This document shows positions 34,882-43,475 of a DNA stretch of 64,000 nucleotides, in pieces; the stretch's first letter is position 1; each line of letters opens with the position of its first letter. Source of the stretch: JAAZBA01 sp964461815 (lineage in GTDB: Bacteria; Bacillota; Clostridia; Oscillospirales; QAMX01); contig CAYWVF010000007.1 of assembly GCA_964461815.1 (NCBI GenBank), positions 1 through 64,000 on the forward strand, written 5' to 3'. The position numbers and the translations under genes were made by a program. The notes beneath the pieces were generated by a model. That model worked only from the letters and a program-made list of their open reading frames with translations, searched no databases and was not told the DNA's origin.

Positions 34882-36738
34882 TTACCTCAATTCGAGTGCT
34901 GCGCTTTCATGAGGACGCAGTGTGACTCTGATAATATTATCATTTGAAAGGTAAGCTTTATCGGTAAAAATATCTGAATAACTTCCATTTGCCTCTATAT
35001 CTATCGCTTTATTATCATCAGACCAGTTGACAACGTATATTCTTCCGCTTTCCTTTGCGCGCCATACGGTCAGCATATTTTCGCTTGTAAGATCCACAGG
35101 TATTGCAGCTTCAAAATCAGCTTTTTCGACCGTCCTGCGAACAAGATCAATACCGACATCGTTAAGAGCAGATAACCTGTCTCCGAGGAAGATGCTTGAT
35201 CCGCTTGCAAGCTCTAGTGTACACCATGTTTTTGCTTCATCATACGTGAACACTCGTCCTGCACACCATTCTATCGCCTTTGAATCCTTAAGCTTATTAT
35301 ATAGCGGATTTAAGACTGTAGTATTTTCCTCAAAGGAGGTATCATTTCCTCTTACAACGAGATAATCTACGTCGTTCTGATATACTTTTCTATGCTGTGC
35401 GTATTGTACTGCAAATACATTTGTGCACATCACGATATGTGACCAATAATTATGTATATCTACACCTGTTCTTCGAGAATCTACATAGCCTTCTCCAATG
35501 CCTATATGAGTACCGCAGCCCATGATATGACTGTCATCACCAACGCATTCACGTATGATGGAAAATAAACGACGTATCACATCAAACTGACCTACAGACG
35601 TATCATAAAAGCGACTGCATTTAAGAAGATATTGCACAAAATCTACTTTGAAAAACTTGTAGCCTTCCTCTTTTAACGCTGTGAATATTTTTCTTATATG
35701 AGCTTCTCCGTCGGGATGTGTAGGATCTACGATATACATATTGTTAATAGATATCGGATCTCCGATATCATTTCGTATTATAAAGCTGTTGTGTCTCTGA
35801 ACAGTTCCACATCTATCATGCATATTCGTAGGTACAATCCATATTCCCGGCTTGAAGCCTCTCTTAATTATCTCATCCGCAAGCTTTTTTGTACCTCCGG
35901 GAAATCTGTAGTTCGGATACCAATCACCTTCTCGGTGCTCCCATCCATCATCAACAGCTATATATTCTATCCGTTCTTTCAAAACATCATCGGAAAGTAT
36001 CTGCTCCATGTTTTCTATCATATCATCAAGCGTTACAGATGAATAATAGTAATCCCACGAGCTCCAACCGATCGGCTTTTCAAATTTATACTCATTGTTT
36101 TTCCCGTGAACATTTTGCCAAAAAGCTTCAATTGCCGAATTCATGGACATATAATTGAAAACACATGTTTTTTCGCTTATAACCGAGCAGCTTTTATATG
36201 AATCCGGGATATAAGTTGAAAAAACAGTTTTAATACGATCATCCGATTTCGTGAGTATGTAGTCGGAGGAAAATTTCATAGGGATAGCTGTTATAAGTGT
36301 AATCCCTGTACCGGAATTTTCTGGAGAGTATATTCCGGTGAGGAAGCCTGCACAGAAAATCGATTGCTTCTCTTCAGGCATATCACTGACATTATATATA
36401 TCTGCGAGAATACTGTCATTTACCGCTACTCGATCACTTTGATATACCTGAGAATCCAGAATAAATGAATCAATACGCTCTGCCGATATTTCATTTTCAG
36501 CTGTAAGCTCCATCCAGACCTTATACATACTGCCGATCATATACATGTGCCACGAAAAATCTATTTCACCGAGAACGCCTGTCATTGTAACACCGTGCTC
36601 TCCGCATGTAATATTCAATTCCGTTGCATTCTGAATGCGATACTCCTCGCCGCTGCGAAGCTTGACGCAAAAGCCTTTAAATGCAAAAGCAGTGCCTATA
36701 AGCTCTGATATCTCTGTTAATGCCAATCTATAATCCAT
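34882..36738 (-). CDS. GH36-like alpha-galactosidase-type glycosidase
   Basis: 618 residues, no signal peptide. The N-terminal beta-sandwich (to about 215) is followed by a clan GH-D barrel: PIGWSSWDYYYSS, IAVDDGWEHREGDW, KPGIWIVPTNMH, nucleophile Asp366 in FFKVDFVQYLL and the likely acid/base Asp420 in GYVDSRRTGVD. The C-terminal domain is all beta. GH36 enzymes remove alpha-galactosyl or alpha-N-acetylgalactosaminyl groups, with some relatives acting on raffinose-type sugars; the exact sugar is uncertain. It lies between a Gfo/Idh/MocA oxidoreductase (37 bp upstream) and an Eis-like gene (5 bp downstream). Confidence 0.85.
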   Translation of the reverse strand: MDYRLALTEISELIGTAFAFKGFCVKLRSGEEYRIQNATELNITCGEHGVTMTGVLGEIDFSWHMYMIGSMYKVWMELTAENEISAERIDSFILDSQVYQSDRVAVNDSILADIYNVSDMPEEKQSIFCAGFLTGIYSPENSGTGITLITAIPMKFSSDYILTKSDDRIKTVFSTYIPDSYKSCSVISEKTCVFNYMSMNSAIEAFWQNVHGKNNEYKFEKPIGWSSWDYYYSSVTLDDMIENMEQILSDDVLKERIEYIAVDDGWEHREGDWYPNYRFPGGTKKLADEIIKRGFKPGIWIVPTNMHDRCGTVQRHNSFIIRNDIGDPISINNMYIVDPTHPDGEAHIRKIFTALKEEGYKFFKVDFVQYLLKCSRFYDTSVGQFDVIRRLFSIIRECVGDDSHIMGCGTHIGIGEGYVDSRRTGVDIHNYWSHIVMCTNVFAVQYAQHRKVYQNDVDYLVVRGNDTSFEENTTVLNPLYNKLKDSKAIEWCAGRVFTYDEAKTWCTLELASGSSIFLGDRLSALNDVGIDLVRRTVEKADFEAAIPVDLTSENMLTVWRAKESGRIYVVNWSDDNKAIDIEANGSYSDIFTDKAYLSNDNIIRVTLRPHESAALELR

Positions 36739-36775
36739 AACTGTCAGATCTCCTCGTTATTGAATATAAATATTA

Positions 36776-37756
36776 CTATTCGGCAGCTTTTTGTATCGTG
36801 AGAACATCTCTTGCAGATCTAAGAGTAAATGCAGTATCATATTCGCACTTCTTACCTTCAAGTTCAAGTAAGAAATCCGTCAGATTTGTTTTTTTCGGAG
36901 CTTCACATGTGATATGCTTTATTTCATCTTCTCCCTTTATTGCGATAATCATTTCTGTATCGTTCAAAATAAACTCTATCATACCGAGAGTTCCCCATAT
37001 CGTAAATCTCCAGTATTGAGGCAGAGAAAATCCGAATCCGGTGGGTACAGCATATGAAACATCTGCCATTACTCCTGCGCCGTTATCAAGCTCAAGCATA
37101 AACATTGCGCTGTCCTTAAAGCTCGGTACCTCTGTTGCGTATTTATTCCATTGACGAGCTGAACAAATATTCTTTACTCTCAACCCTGACAAAGCAGCTA
37201 TCAGATCGATCCCGTGTATTGATATATCGTTGATAGTTCCACCATGCTTACCTTCTTCAAAATACCAGCCCGGGCGCACACCGTAATTTAATGGATGCTG
37301 ACCTGTAAAGCATATCGAATTGATTTCGCCGAGTGTACCGTCAGCTAACAGCTTTTTGATCGGCTCGGCAAATTTACAAAAGCGAAGATCGAGCATACAT
37401 CCTACCTTGAGACCTGTCTCTTTTGTTAAACGCTCTATCTCATCGAGCTCCTCGAGAGATGTGCATACAGGCTTATCTGTAATAACATTTTTTCCTGCCT
37501 TGAGAGCTTCTATTACAAGCTTTCCTCTTATTCCGTAATAGTCTCCTATCGCTACTACATTCACTTTCTCATCATTCAGAAGATCTTCGTAGGATGAATA
37601 AGTAAATTCGACCCCATTCTTCTCCTCAGCTTCTTTTCTTGCAGGTCCATTTTCTTCCCATGCACCGCAAAGCACAGTGCTTTCGTTACATTTAACTTCT
37701 TCATATAAGCTGTAAATATGACCATGACGAAAACCGGCAAAAGCTATTCCTATCAT
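36776..37756 (-). CDS. Gfo/Idh/MocA-family oxidoreductase
   Basis: 326 residues. The N-terminal Rossmann domain starts IGIAFAGFRHGHIYSLYEEV; the glycine-rich loop is atypical (GFRHGH rather than GxGxxG). VITDKPVCTSLEEL matches the usual E-K-P nucleotide site. The C-terminal half is the alpha/beta substrate domain, with GGTINDISIHGIDL carrying the expected Asp/His. These enzymes oxidise or reduce sugars and cyclitols with NAD(P). Its position directly before a GH36 gene suggests it acts on the released sugar. AAAGGAG precedes the ATG. Confidence 0.88.
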   Translation of the reverse strand: MIGIAFAGFRHGHIYSLYEEVKCNESTVLCGAWEENGPARKEAEEKNGVEFTYSSYEDLLNDEKVNVVAIGDYYGIRGKLVIEALKAGKNVITDKPVCTSLEELDEIERLTKETGLKVGCMLDLRFCKFAEPIKKLLADGTLGEINSICFTGQHPLNYGVRPGWYFEEGKHGGTINDISIHGIDLIAALSGLRVKNICSARQWNKYATEVPSFKDSAMFMLELDNGAGVMADVSYAVPTGFGFSLPQYWRFTIWGTLGMIEFILNDTEMIIAIKGEDEIKHITCEAPKKTNLTDFLLELEGKKCEYDTAFTLRSARDVLTIQKAAE

Positions 37757-37777
37757 TTTACTGTTCTCCTTTATGAT

Positions 37778-38908
37778 TTAAAATTCCATTTTGTATATTA
37801 TTTTTGTAACGATATCATCTTCAAATTCGAAAGCCAATACAACAGCCTTGCTCTTATACTTGAGCATTGTAAGCTCATCACCGTTGTATACTGCAATTGC
37901 GGAATCATCCGTACCACTGTACAGAGTCTCATACTCTGATCCGCTCTCATCATTCATATGATAACGTGTGCCATCCGATTCATTTGGAAATGAGGAAAGC
38001 ACATATGCGCCGGTAGAAGCTATGCCGAGATCTCTCGGTGCTTTTATCGTGTTATCGCATATCTCCGCTTCATATATGTATCCGCTACTCTGCTCTACTT
38101 TAAAAGTGTTCTCTCCGTATTTCAGCTCGACTGCGGAAAGATACATATATGCTATGTTGTTTATCTCATCGGGTTCTCCGAATTTTTCGATTATCGTATC
38201 ATAGTCTAAATTAAAAATATGCGATACTTCCCTGTAATTAAACTTAACACCGCTGTCTACATTATCGAGATCAAAGCTGCCCTCCATATATTCGGTATTT
38301 GTAACGGCTTCCGATGCTTCTCTTTTTAATATGTATTTAGAGGTCATACCGTTTTGTGTTACAGATACCGATAAAGTAGGTTCTTCACTATATGTTGCGT
38401 ACAGAAGCAATGCATACCCATCTGCAATATCTTCCTTTGCATATAAAACGCCTGTCTCTGTAAGCTCACCGTTTTCATCAGCCGACAGCATATTAAGCTC
38501 GATTCTTGAGTTTTCATATCTTGGAATAACAAGTATCGATTCACCCGACTTATCGTACGAGTATGTATCCAAATGCGGTATCTTTTCCAAAATACTGTCA
38601 TCCGGCTGATCTATAATAATAGCTATGAAGTCGTCCGATGCACCTTCTGTATCTAATTCGGTGAACACACTGTTCTCATGACTTGTGTCCTCATCATTTA
38701 CGATATCTGTTATGTCTTCATCCTCGGTATTTTCTGTTTCATTGTCAATGAGCGCATCGTTTGTATCGGTTTTTACAGATGTATCTGTGTCTGTTAAAGC
38801 ACTTGTATCGGTATCTATGTCGGCATTTGCTTTTTCAGTCGAACATGCACTTAAGGATATGCAAATCGATATACCTAAAGCACCTAATATTAAATATATT
38901 CTTTTCAT
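37778..38908 (-). CDS. Secreted lipoprotein of unknown function
   Basis: 376 residues. A lipoprotein signal peptide ends in LSAC with Cys22 as the lipidation site. Residues about 27-75 are a low-complexity Asp/Thr/Glu linker (DTDTSALTDTDTSVKTDTND is part of it). The rest is a beta-rich outer domain with GEPDEINNIAYMYLSAVELK near 245, and no family I recognise. It is 21 bp upstream of the Gfo/Idh/MocA gene on the same strand, so it may be expressed with the GH36 operon or represent the gene before its internal promoter. AGGAAGG is 14 bases before the ATG, rather far. Confidence 0.8.
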   Translation of the reverse strand: MKRIYLILGALGISICISLSACSTEKANADIDTDTSALTDTDTSVKTDTNDALIDNETENTEDEDITDIVNDEDTSHENSVFTELDTEGASDDFIAIIIDQPDDSILEKIPHLDTYSYDKSGESILVIPRYENSRIELNMLSADENGELTETGVLYAKEDIADGYALLLYATYSEEPTLSVSVTQNGMTSKYILKREASEAVTNTEYMEGSFDLDNVDSGVKFNYREVSHIFNLDYDTIIEKFGEPDEINNIAYMYLSAVELKYGENTFKVEQSSGYIYEAEICDNTIKAPRDLGIASTGAYVLSSFPNESDGTRYHMNDESGSEYETLYSGTDDSAIAVYNGDELTMLKYKSKAVVLAFEFEDDIVTKIIYKMEF

Positions 38909-39020
38909 TTTATTACAAAATCAACCTTCCTGTATCATATTTGTATTATATCATACAAAGAAAGATTTGTTAAGGCTTTTCCGGTAAATATAATGATTTT
39001 GTTTGAAATAAAAACCGTTT

Positions 39021-39605
39021 CTACAGCTTCTCTACACTAAACTCATAAAACCTATTTGGGCCTTCGCACGCAGTTAACCCGGCACAGAATTGATATGGGA
39101 TATTTTCATCAAAACATTCAACGGTGTGTCCGTTTATACATGCCGTCAGCTTTTTACCATCGATCTCTGCGGAAATATCTATGATGGTATTAGGCTCTAT
39201 TTTGAATTGAGCATATCCTATTCTCGTTGATTTTATCGGATGGCTTGTATTTTCGGGAAACAGAACTACGTACCATATATTACATCCGTCCTCATATGCT
39301 ACGATCTCATAATGTGCTCCATATAGCTTTGTACCATCTTCATTAGTTGTAAGATCGTTGCTTAGTACGATCAGCGGCGCACCGTAATTGCAGAAGCTGC
39401 ATTTGGTGGATAATTTTACTTTTCCCGAAAACTTCTCCTTTGAAATAAGGCTAATATAACTGAAGCTTGATTCATCGTCAATTTCAAAATTTGCTATATG
39501 ATCTGCATATATATTGAATTTATTATGTGTACTGTGAACCGCTGAATATGCGTAATTAAAATCATTGAGAAATGTATTCTTTGAGTTGAGCTTATATATT
39601 TTCAC
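39021..39605 (-). CDS. Hypothetical jelly-roll (concanavalin-like) protein
   Basis: 194 residues, no signal peptide. It is nearly all beta strand with a YDGCNIW-like aromatic core (YEDGCNIWYVVLFPE) and ends CEGPNRFYEFSVEKL, reminiscent of laminarin/concanavalin A-like sandwich domains of the DUF1080 type. No catalytic residues are evident, so it may bind or trim sugars. Start is GTG behind AGAAAGGATATAAAA. It lies 112 bp upstream of the lipoprotein gene on the same strand. The surrounding glycosidase genes make a carbohydrate role plausible. Confidence 0.6.
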   Translation of the reverse strand: MKIYKLNSKNTFLNDFNYAYSAVHSTHNKFNIYADHIANFEIDDESSFSYISLISKEKFSGKVKLSTKCSFCNYGAPLIVLSNDLTTNEDGTKLYGAHYEIVAYEDGCNIWYVVLFPENTSHPIKSTRIGYAQFKIEPNTIIDISAEIDGKKLTACINGHTVECFDENIPYQFCAGLTACEGPNRFYEFSVEKL

Positions 39606-39688
39606 TTTTATATCCTTTCTTACACCTTATATTTGATCAATTATATCATATTATTTTTTTCGATTCTATACTTTTTTTACAAAAAACA

Positions 39689-39714
39689 GGGACAAGAATA
39701 TTTTATCCTGTCCC
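39689..39714 (-). terminator. Terminator after the RimJ/L-like acetyltransferase
   Basis: Inverted repeat GGGACA/TGTCCC extended inward by weaker pairs; on the minus strand it is followed by TGTTTTTTG and further T runs. It begins 8 bp past the stop of the gene ending at 39722. Confidence 0.8.
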
Positions 39715-39721
39715 AAATTTA

Positions 39722-40285
39722 TTATCGCATTAACTCATTATACTCAGACTTTGTTATTGAATATATGTTTACATCACGAAAGCCTCCATCCGGATGGGCA
39801 TACATCTGCTTAAGCGTTCCCTCGTACTGCATACCCGACTTGACCATGGCACGACCGGATGCAGGATTATTTACATCATGCTCTGCCTGAATACGGTTAT
39901 ATCCGACCTCAATGAATAAATAATCTATAACAGAACGAAGTGCTTCTGTCATGTAACCGTTATTCCAGAACTTTTTTGCTAAGCAATAACCAACATCACA
40001 GCGTTCGTTTTTGTCGCTCTGCTCTACAACAGAGATTGAACCGATCAGTTCTCCATCAAGCTCGATAGCCCAGTTATAAAATGATGTATTCGAATACTCA
40101 TTTATCCAAAGCTTTAGAAGCGCCTTAGTAGTTAATTCACTATCGTGAGGCTGCCAACTCAAAAATCTTGTAACGTCCTTATCACATGACCAATTTGTGT
40201 ACATGTCGCTTGAGTCTTCAGCTCTGAATCGTCTCAGTAAAAGTCTTTCTGTTTTGATTTCTTGTGTACCCTTGTGTGTAAGCAT
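39722..40285 (-). CDS. RimJ/RimL-family GNAT acetyltransferase
   Basis: 187 residues. KTERLLLRRFRAEDSSDMY opens a GNAT fold typical of RimJ/RimL proteins; IGSISVVEQSDKNERCDVGY and WNNGYMTEALRSVIDYLF form the acetyl-CoA site, and GYNRIQAEHDVNNPASGRAM the late family signature. Members acetylate N-termini of ribosomal proteins or small amines. The ATG at 40285 is preferred because CAAGGAGCTG precedes it; an upstream in-frame start has no ribosome site. It is preceded by a small toxin-like unit with its own terminator and has its own terminator downstream. Confidence 0.88.
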   Translation of the reverse strand: MLTHKGTQEIKTERLLLRRFRAEDSSDMYTNWSCDKDVTRFLSWQPHDSELTTKALLKLWINEYSNTSFYNWAIELDGELIGSISVVEQSDKNERCDVGYCLAKKFWNNGYMTEALRSVIDYLFIEVGYNRIQAEHDVNNPASGRAMVKSGMQYEGTLKQMYAHPDGGFRDVNIYSITKSEYNELMR

Positions 40286-40307
40286 GGTATCAGCTCCTTG
40301 TAATAAT

Positions 40308-40346
40308 AAAACGGTCAAAGCCTTCAATTACAGCTCTGACCGTTTG
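40308..40346 (-). terminator. Terminator of the small peptide transcription unit
   Basis: Hairpin with AACGGTCA/TGACCGTT arms and a further AGC/GCT pairing; on the minus strand it runs into TTTTATTATTA. The stop codon of the hydrophobic 29-residue frame (40328-40330) falls inside the loop. Confidence 0.8.
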
Positions 40347-40449
40347 TGCTTATCGATCATAATCAGCGTAAGCAAGCCAAAGCCTGTGCATAAAATGATA
40401 CAGACTCGACAATACATGTAGAACTTGTAAGATTTTCTATGATATGCAT
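40328..40449 (-). CDS. Small hydrophobic peptide unit (type I toxin-like), start and frame uncertain
   Basis: Two overlapping short frames share this unit. Frame A starts ATG 40449, 10 bases after a perfect AAAGGAGG (40460-40467), and encodes 28 residues to TGA 40363. Frame B, from ATG 40417 to TAA 40328, encodes a 29-residue peptide with a membrane-like stretch VCIILCTGFGLLTLIMI and a charged tail DKHKRSEL. Frame B looks like the body of the putative holin-like toxins common in Firmicutes, but frame A owns the ribosome site. A frameshift may have split one gene, or frame A may lead translation into B. A perfect promoter and a terminator bracket it, so the unit is surely transcribed; coding is less certain. 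Confidence 0.5.
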
Positions 40450-40477
40450 AAGCTCACAGCCTCCTTTACTGATTTCG

Positions 40478-40506
40478 ATTATATCATAAGAATTTGTCTG
40501 TGTCAA
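40478..40506 (-). promoter_or_regulatory. Perfect consensus promoter of the small peptide unit
   Basis: Minus-strand TTGACA (40501-40506), 17-bp spacer, TATAAT (40478-40483). The ribosome site begins 11 bp after the -10 box, so the leader is only a few bases long. Confidence 0.92.
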
Positions 40507-40543
40507 ACAAATACAAACAATTTACAAGGTTTTTACATAATAA

Positions 40544-40574
40544 AAAGCGCTCATCTAAAACAGATAAGCGCTTT
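40544..40574 (-). terminator. Terminator after the zinc-ribbon gene
   Basis: Arms AAAGCGCT and AGCGCTTT with a second 4-bp stem inside; it ends 14 bp past the stop of the gene ending at 40588. Confidence 0.8.
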
Positions 40575-40587
40575 ATGTTTTAATGGA

Positions 40588-40866
40588 TTACTGAGCCTGT
40601 CTCATTTTTGCGAAGCAGTCGCTGCAATATACAGGTCTGTCTGTCTTCGGCTCAAACGGTACACGAGCTTCGCCGCCGCATGCTGCACATGTAGCTACGA
40701 AATACTCCTTAGGAGCTCTTGTGGAATTCTTGCGAGCGTCACGGCAAGCCTTGCATCTCTGCGGCTCATTCTGGAAGCCTCTTTCAGCATAAAATTCCTG
40801 TTCGCCGGCTGTGAATACGAACTCTTCTCCGCACTCTTTGCATTTAAGTGTTTTGTCCTGGTACAT
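40588..40866 (-). CDS. Small zinc-ribbon protein
   Basis: 92 residues with four Cys pairs: LKCKECGEEF and RCKACRDARK form one ribbon, ATCAACGG and YCSDCFAK a second. The stretch FVFTAGEQEFYAERGFQNEP between the first two pairs is the known signature of the probable zinc-ribbon family in Firmicutes. Function is unknown; a nucleic-acid-binding role is the usual guess. The ATG at 40866 is chosen because GAGAGGT precedes it and the family starts MYQDKTLKC-like; a longer frame to 40950 would add a non-conserved lead. The leader upstream is about 180 bp and contains a short ACAGG/CCTGT hairpin near 40970-40985. Confidence 0.82.
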   Translation of the reverse strand: MYQDKTLKCKECGEEFVFTAGEQEFYAERGFQNEPQRCKACRDARKNSTRAPKEYFVATCAACGGEARVPFEPKTDRPVYCSDCFAKMRQAQ

Positions 40867-41044
40867 TTGTTTTACCTCTCTTTGTTTTGCCCTTGGACGT
40901 TTTTCCACCGCATATGCATTGAACACGGATGGAGCGATAACATCGGGCATAATTTAATATATTGCTTCAACAGGTCTCGCCTGTCATAGCCTAAATTGAA
41001 TCTATAAGTATTATTTAACAGATATACGAGTCCATGATATGATT

Positions 41045-41641
41045 TTATTCATAATAATACTTATAAATTTTTCTGCGAAGCCGTTGGATCGCATTATCAA
41101 CAAATTTAACGGATTTACCAAGTACATTTCCTATCTCACTATAGGAAAGTCCTTTTAAATAGAGAGTTAATACAGATTTTTCAATACCGGACAATAGGTT
41201 TCCAATTTCGTTTCTTACTCTTTCCGCTTCTGCGCGGTCAATGAACATGGTCTCAGGATTTCCGTCAAATCCTATTAATTCCGGATATGATAAATTCATA
41301 TCATCATCCGAAAGCTGCTCAATTGATACTGATCTGTTTAAAAACTCATGCTTTTTTCCGCTTGCAAGCTTCATTGCATCAATGACCTTGCGGCGGATAC
41401 ATATCACTGCGAATGTCCTAAACGATGATTTACCATACTCATAATCTCTTATTGCCGCAAGCAGTCCAAGCATTCCTTCCTGCAATAAGTCTTCATTATC
41501 TCCGCCTGCCAGAAAATACGGTCTCGTTATACTTCGAACGATTCTCATGTATCTTTCGACAAGCTCTGTAAGCGCTTCACGATCTCCGTTTTGAGCATCG
41601 GTACACAATACTTCGTCTGTTTTTGTCGTTTGTTCGCACAT
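41045..41641 (-). CDS. sigH: SigH-like RNA polymerase sigma factor
   Basis: 198 residues resembling Bacillus subtilis SigH in order and motifs: ALTELVERYMRIVRSITRPY and FLAGGDNEDLLQEGMLGLLA (region 2.1-2.2), FRTFAVICIRRKVIDAMK (2.3-2.4), KHEFLNRSVSIEQL, and region 4 with SVLTLYLKGLSYSEIGNVLG and FVDNAIQRLRRKIYKYYYE. SigH directs early stationary-phase and sporulation genes, so the organism probably descends from spore-formers. The next gene upstream is ruvB, on the same strand but 137 bp away. Confidence 0.85.
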   Translation of the reverse strand: MCEQTTKTDEVLCTDAQNGDREALTELVERYMRIVRSITRPYFLAGGDNEDLLQEGMLGLLAAIRDYEYGKSSFRTFAVICIRRKVIDAMKLASGKKHEFLNRSVSIEQLSDDDMNLSYPELIGFDGNPETMFIDRAEAERVRNEIGNLLSGIEKSVLTLYLKGLSYSEIGNVLGKSVKFVDNAIQRLRRKIYKYYYE

Positions 41642-41671
41642 ATTATCGCCTGTTTTTCTACTATATCTAGC

Positions 41672-41700
41672 ATTATATACGCATATTGGATATTTGTCAA
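41672..41700 (-). promoter_or_regulatory. Perfect consensus promoter of the SigH-like gene
   Basis: Minus-strand TTGACA (41695-41700), 17-bp spacer, TATAAT (41672-41677), 30 bp before the ATG. The gap to ruvB at 41778 holds no further gene. Confidence 0.92.
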
Positions 41701-41777
41701 GTGCTTGTTAAAAATTTTTTAATATTCCACATTTTAGGGGGGCGTTTTTTACATATATTGCACAAAAAACATGCTCA

Positions 41778-42839
41778 TTACAGCTCGTTCATCTTTATTT
41801 GACTATCATCGCTGTTTTGTTTTTCTACATAATCAATATGCATATGCTCATATGCGCTCCTATTTGCACATCTTCCTCTCGGAGTTCTGGAAATGAATCC
41901 GATCTGCATGAGATACGGTTCATAAACATCCTCAAGAGTTATAGCTTCCTCTCCTACCGAAGCAGCTAATGTTTCAAGACCCACCGGACCTCCTCCATAC
42001 ATATCAATGATGCAACGCAGCATCTTTCTGTCGGTATTATCAAGTCCGAGCTCATCTATTTCCAGTGCTTCCAGAGCCATATCGGTTATGAATTTTGTTA
42101 CTGTACCGTCGCCCTTTACCTGTGCAAAATCACGGACACGCTTAAGAAGTCTGTTTGCTATACGCGGAGTACCTCTGGAGCGCTTTGCGATCTCTGATAT
42201 TCCGTCAGGCTCACACGGTACACCGAGTATTTTGGAGCTTCTTTCGAGCACCTTTATAAGCTCCTCGTCGGAATACAATTCAAGTCTTAAAAGCAGACCG
42301 AAACGATCTCTGAGCGGAGCAGTGAGCTGACCTGCACGTGTTGTGGCTCCTATAAGTGTAAACTTCGGAAGATCGATTCTTATCGATCTCGCAGACGGTC
42401 CCTTTCCTATGATTATATCAAGAGAATTATCCTCCATTGCAGGATATAATATCTCTTCGACACTTCTGTTGAGTCGATGGATCTCATCGATGAATAATAT
42501 ATCATGCGGTGATAGATTAGTTAAAAGTGCGGCAAGATCTCCGCTTTTTTCGATTGCGGGGCCTGAGGTTATTCTGATATTTACACCCATCTCTGCTGCG
42601 ATAACACCGGCAAGGGTAGTTTTACCTAATCCCGGAGGGCCGTAAAGCAATACATGATCCAGTGGCTCAGCACGTTTTTGAGCAGCTTCAATGAAAACCT
42701 TTAAATTGTTTTTCACCTTTTCCTGACCGTTGTATTCGCTGAGGTATCTAGGCCTGAGAGATGCTTCCATATCGTCCGAAGGCGTTATTGCAGGCGTTAC
42801 TATACGTTCTTCCATCGCATTTTCAAATTCTATACTCAC
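41778..42839 (-). CDS. ruvB: Holliday junction branch-migration helicase RuvB
   Basis: 353 residues. Family start LRPRYLSEYNGQEKVKNNLK, Walker A GPPGLGKTT, Walker B DILFIDEIHRLNR, sensor GATTRAGQLTAPLRDRFG and the C-terminal winged helix with GGGPVGLETLAASVGEE and GFISRTPRGR are all present. RuvB hexamers pump DNA through the junction bound by RuvA. The start is GTG after GGTAGGTG. It is the last gene of ruvC-ruvA-ruvB, 16 bp after ruvA. Confidence 0.97.
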   Translation of the reverse strand: MSIEFENAMEERIVTPAITPSDDMEASLRPRYLSEYNGQEKVKNNLKVFIEAAQKRAEPLDHVLLYGPPGLGKTTLAGVIAAEMGVNIRITSGPAIEKSGDLAALLTNLSPHDILFIDEIHRLNRSVEEILYPAMEDNSLDIIIGKGPSARSIRIDLPKFTLIGATTRAGQLTAPLRDRFGLLLRLELYSDEELIKVLERSSKILGVPCEPDGISEIAKRSRGTPRIANRLLKRVRDFAQVKGDGTVTKFITDMALEALEIDELGLDNTDRKMLRCIIDMYGGGPVGLETLAASVGEEAITLEDVYEPYLMQIGFISRTPRGRCANRSAYEHMHIDYVEKQNSDDSQIKMNEL

Positions 42840-42855
42840 TGTGCTTCACCTACCG

Positions 42856-43464
42856 CTACTGTTTTAATAATCTTTTCAGTGCATATCTTACCATATTTTC
42901 TACGCTTTCTGCGCTGTCAACTCCTGACAAAGCGTTTGCAGCCTCTGTCACTGCATATCCGAGAACCTGTAAAGCCATCACAGCCTCGTTGAGCTTATCT
43001 GTACTCTCATCAATATTCAGATCATTACTTAAAATCGCACTGCCTTGTTTATTACTGCCAAAGCTCTTTTTAAGCTTATCCTTTAGCTCAAGTATGATCC
43101 TTTGTGCTAATTTTTTACCTACTCCCGGAGCTTGTGTTATAGCCTTTTCATCATCGGACAATACCGCAAGTGCAAATTTTTCGGGAGTGACCGTAGATAA
43201 TATTGACAACGCAACCTTTGCACCGACTCCGGATATGCCGAGCAGCAGCTTAAAGCAGTCTCTTTCCTGGATATCGTAAAACCCATACAGTTCGACGGCA
43301 TCCTCACGAATATTCACATATGTATATAGCGTAGCTTCATCACCAAGTGTAAGCTTTGACTGCGTTTGATTTGTTACGTTGAGCAGATACCCTACCCCGG
43401 AACAGTCTATAACCGCTATGTGCTGTTCCATATGTGTAACTTTTCCTTTTATATAATAAAACAT
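42856..43464 (-). CDS. ruvA: Holliday junction-binding protein RuvA
   Basis: 202 residues. OB-fold start MFYYIKGKVTHMEQHIAVID, helix-hairpin-helix segments LLGISGVGAKVALSIL and QAPGVGKKLAQRIILELKDK, and a C-terminal three-helix domain (EAVMALQVLGYAVTEAANAL) that contacts RuvB. The ATG at 43464 is preceded by ACAGGAGTT; a longer frame overlapping ruvC is not needed. It lies 11 bp after ruvC. Confidence 0.96.
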   Translation of the reverse strand: MFYYIKGKVTHMEQHIAVIDCSGVGYLLNVTNQTQSKLTLGDEATLYTYVNIREDAVELYGFYDIQERDCFKLLLGISGVGAKVALSILSTVTPEKFALAVLSDDEKAITQAPGVGKKLAQRIILELKDKLKKSFGSNKQGSAILSNDLNIDESTDKLNEAVMALQVLGYAVTEAANALSGVDSAESVENMVRYALKRLLKQ

Positions 43465-43475
43465 AGTAACTCCTG

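Noticed and set aside
38650..38840. Tandem DNA repeat
   Set aside because: The repeats reflect an Asp/Thr-rich linker of the lipoprotein, with no exact repeated DNA unit.
40328..40449. Prophage holin
   Set aside because: No phage genes flank the small frame; a stand-alone toxin-like peptide fits better.
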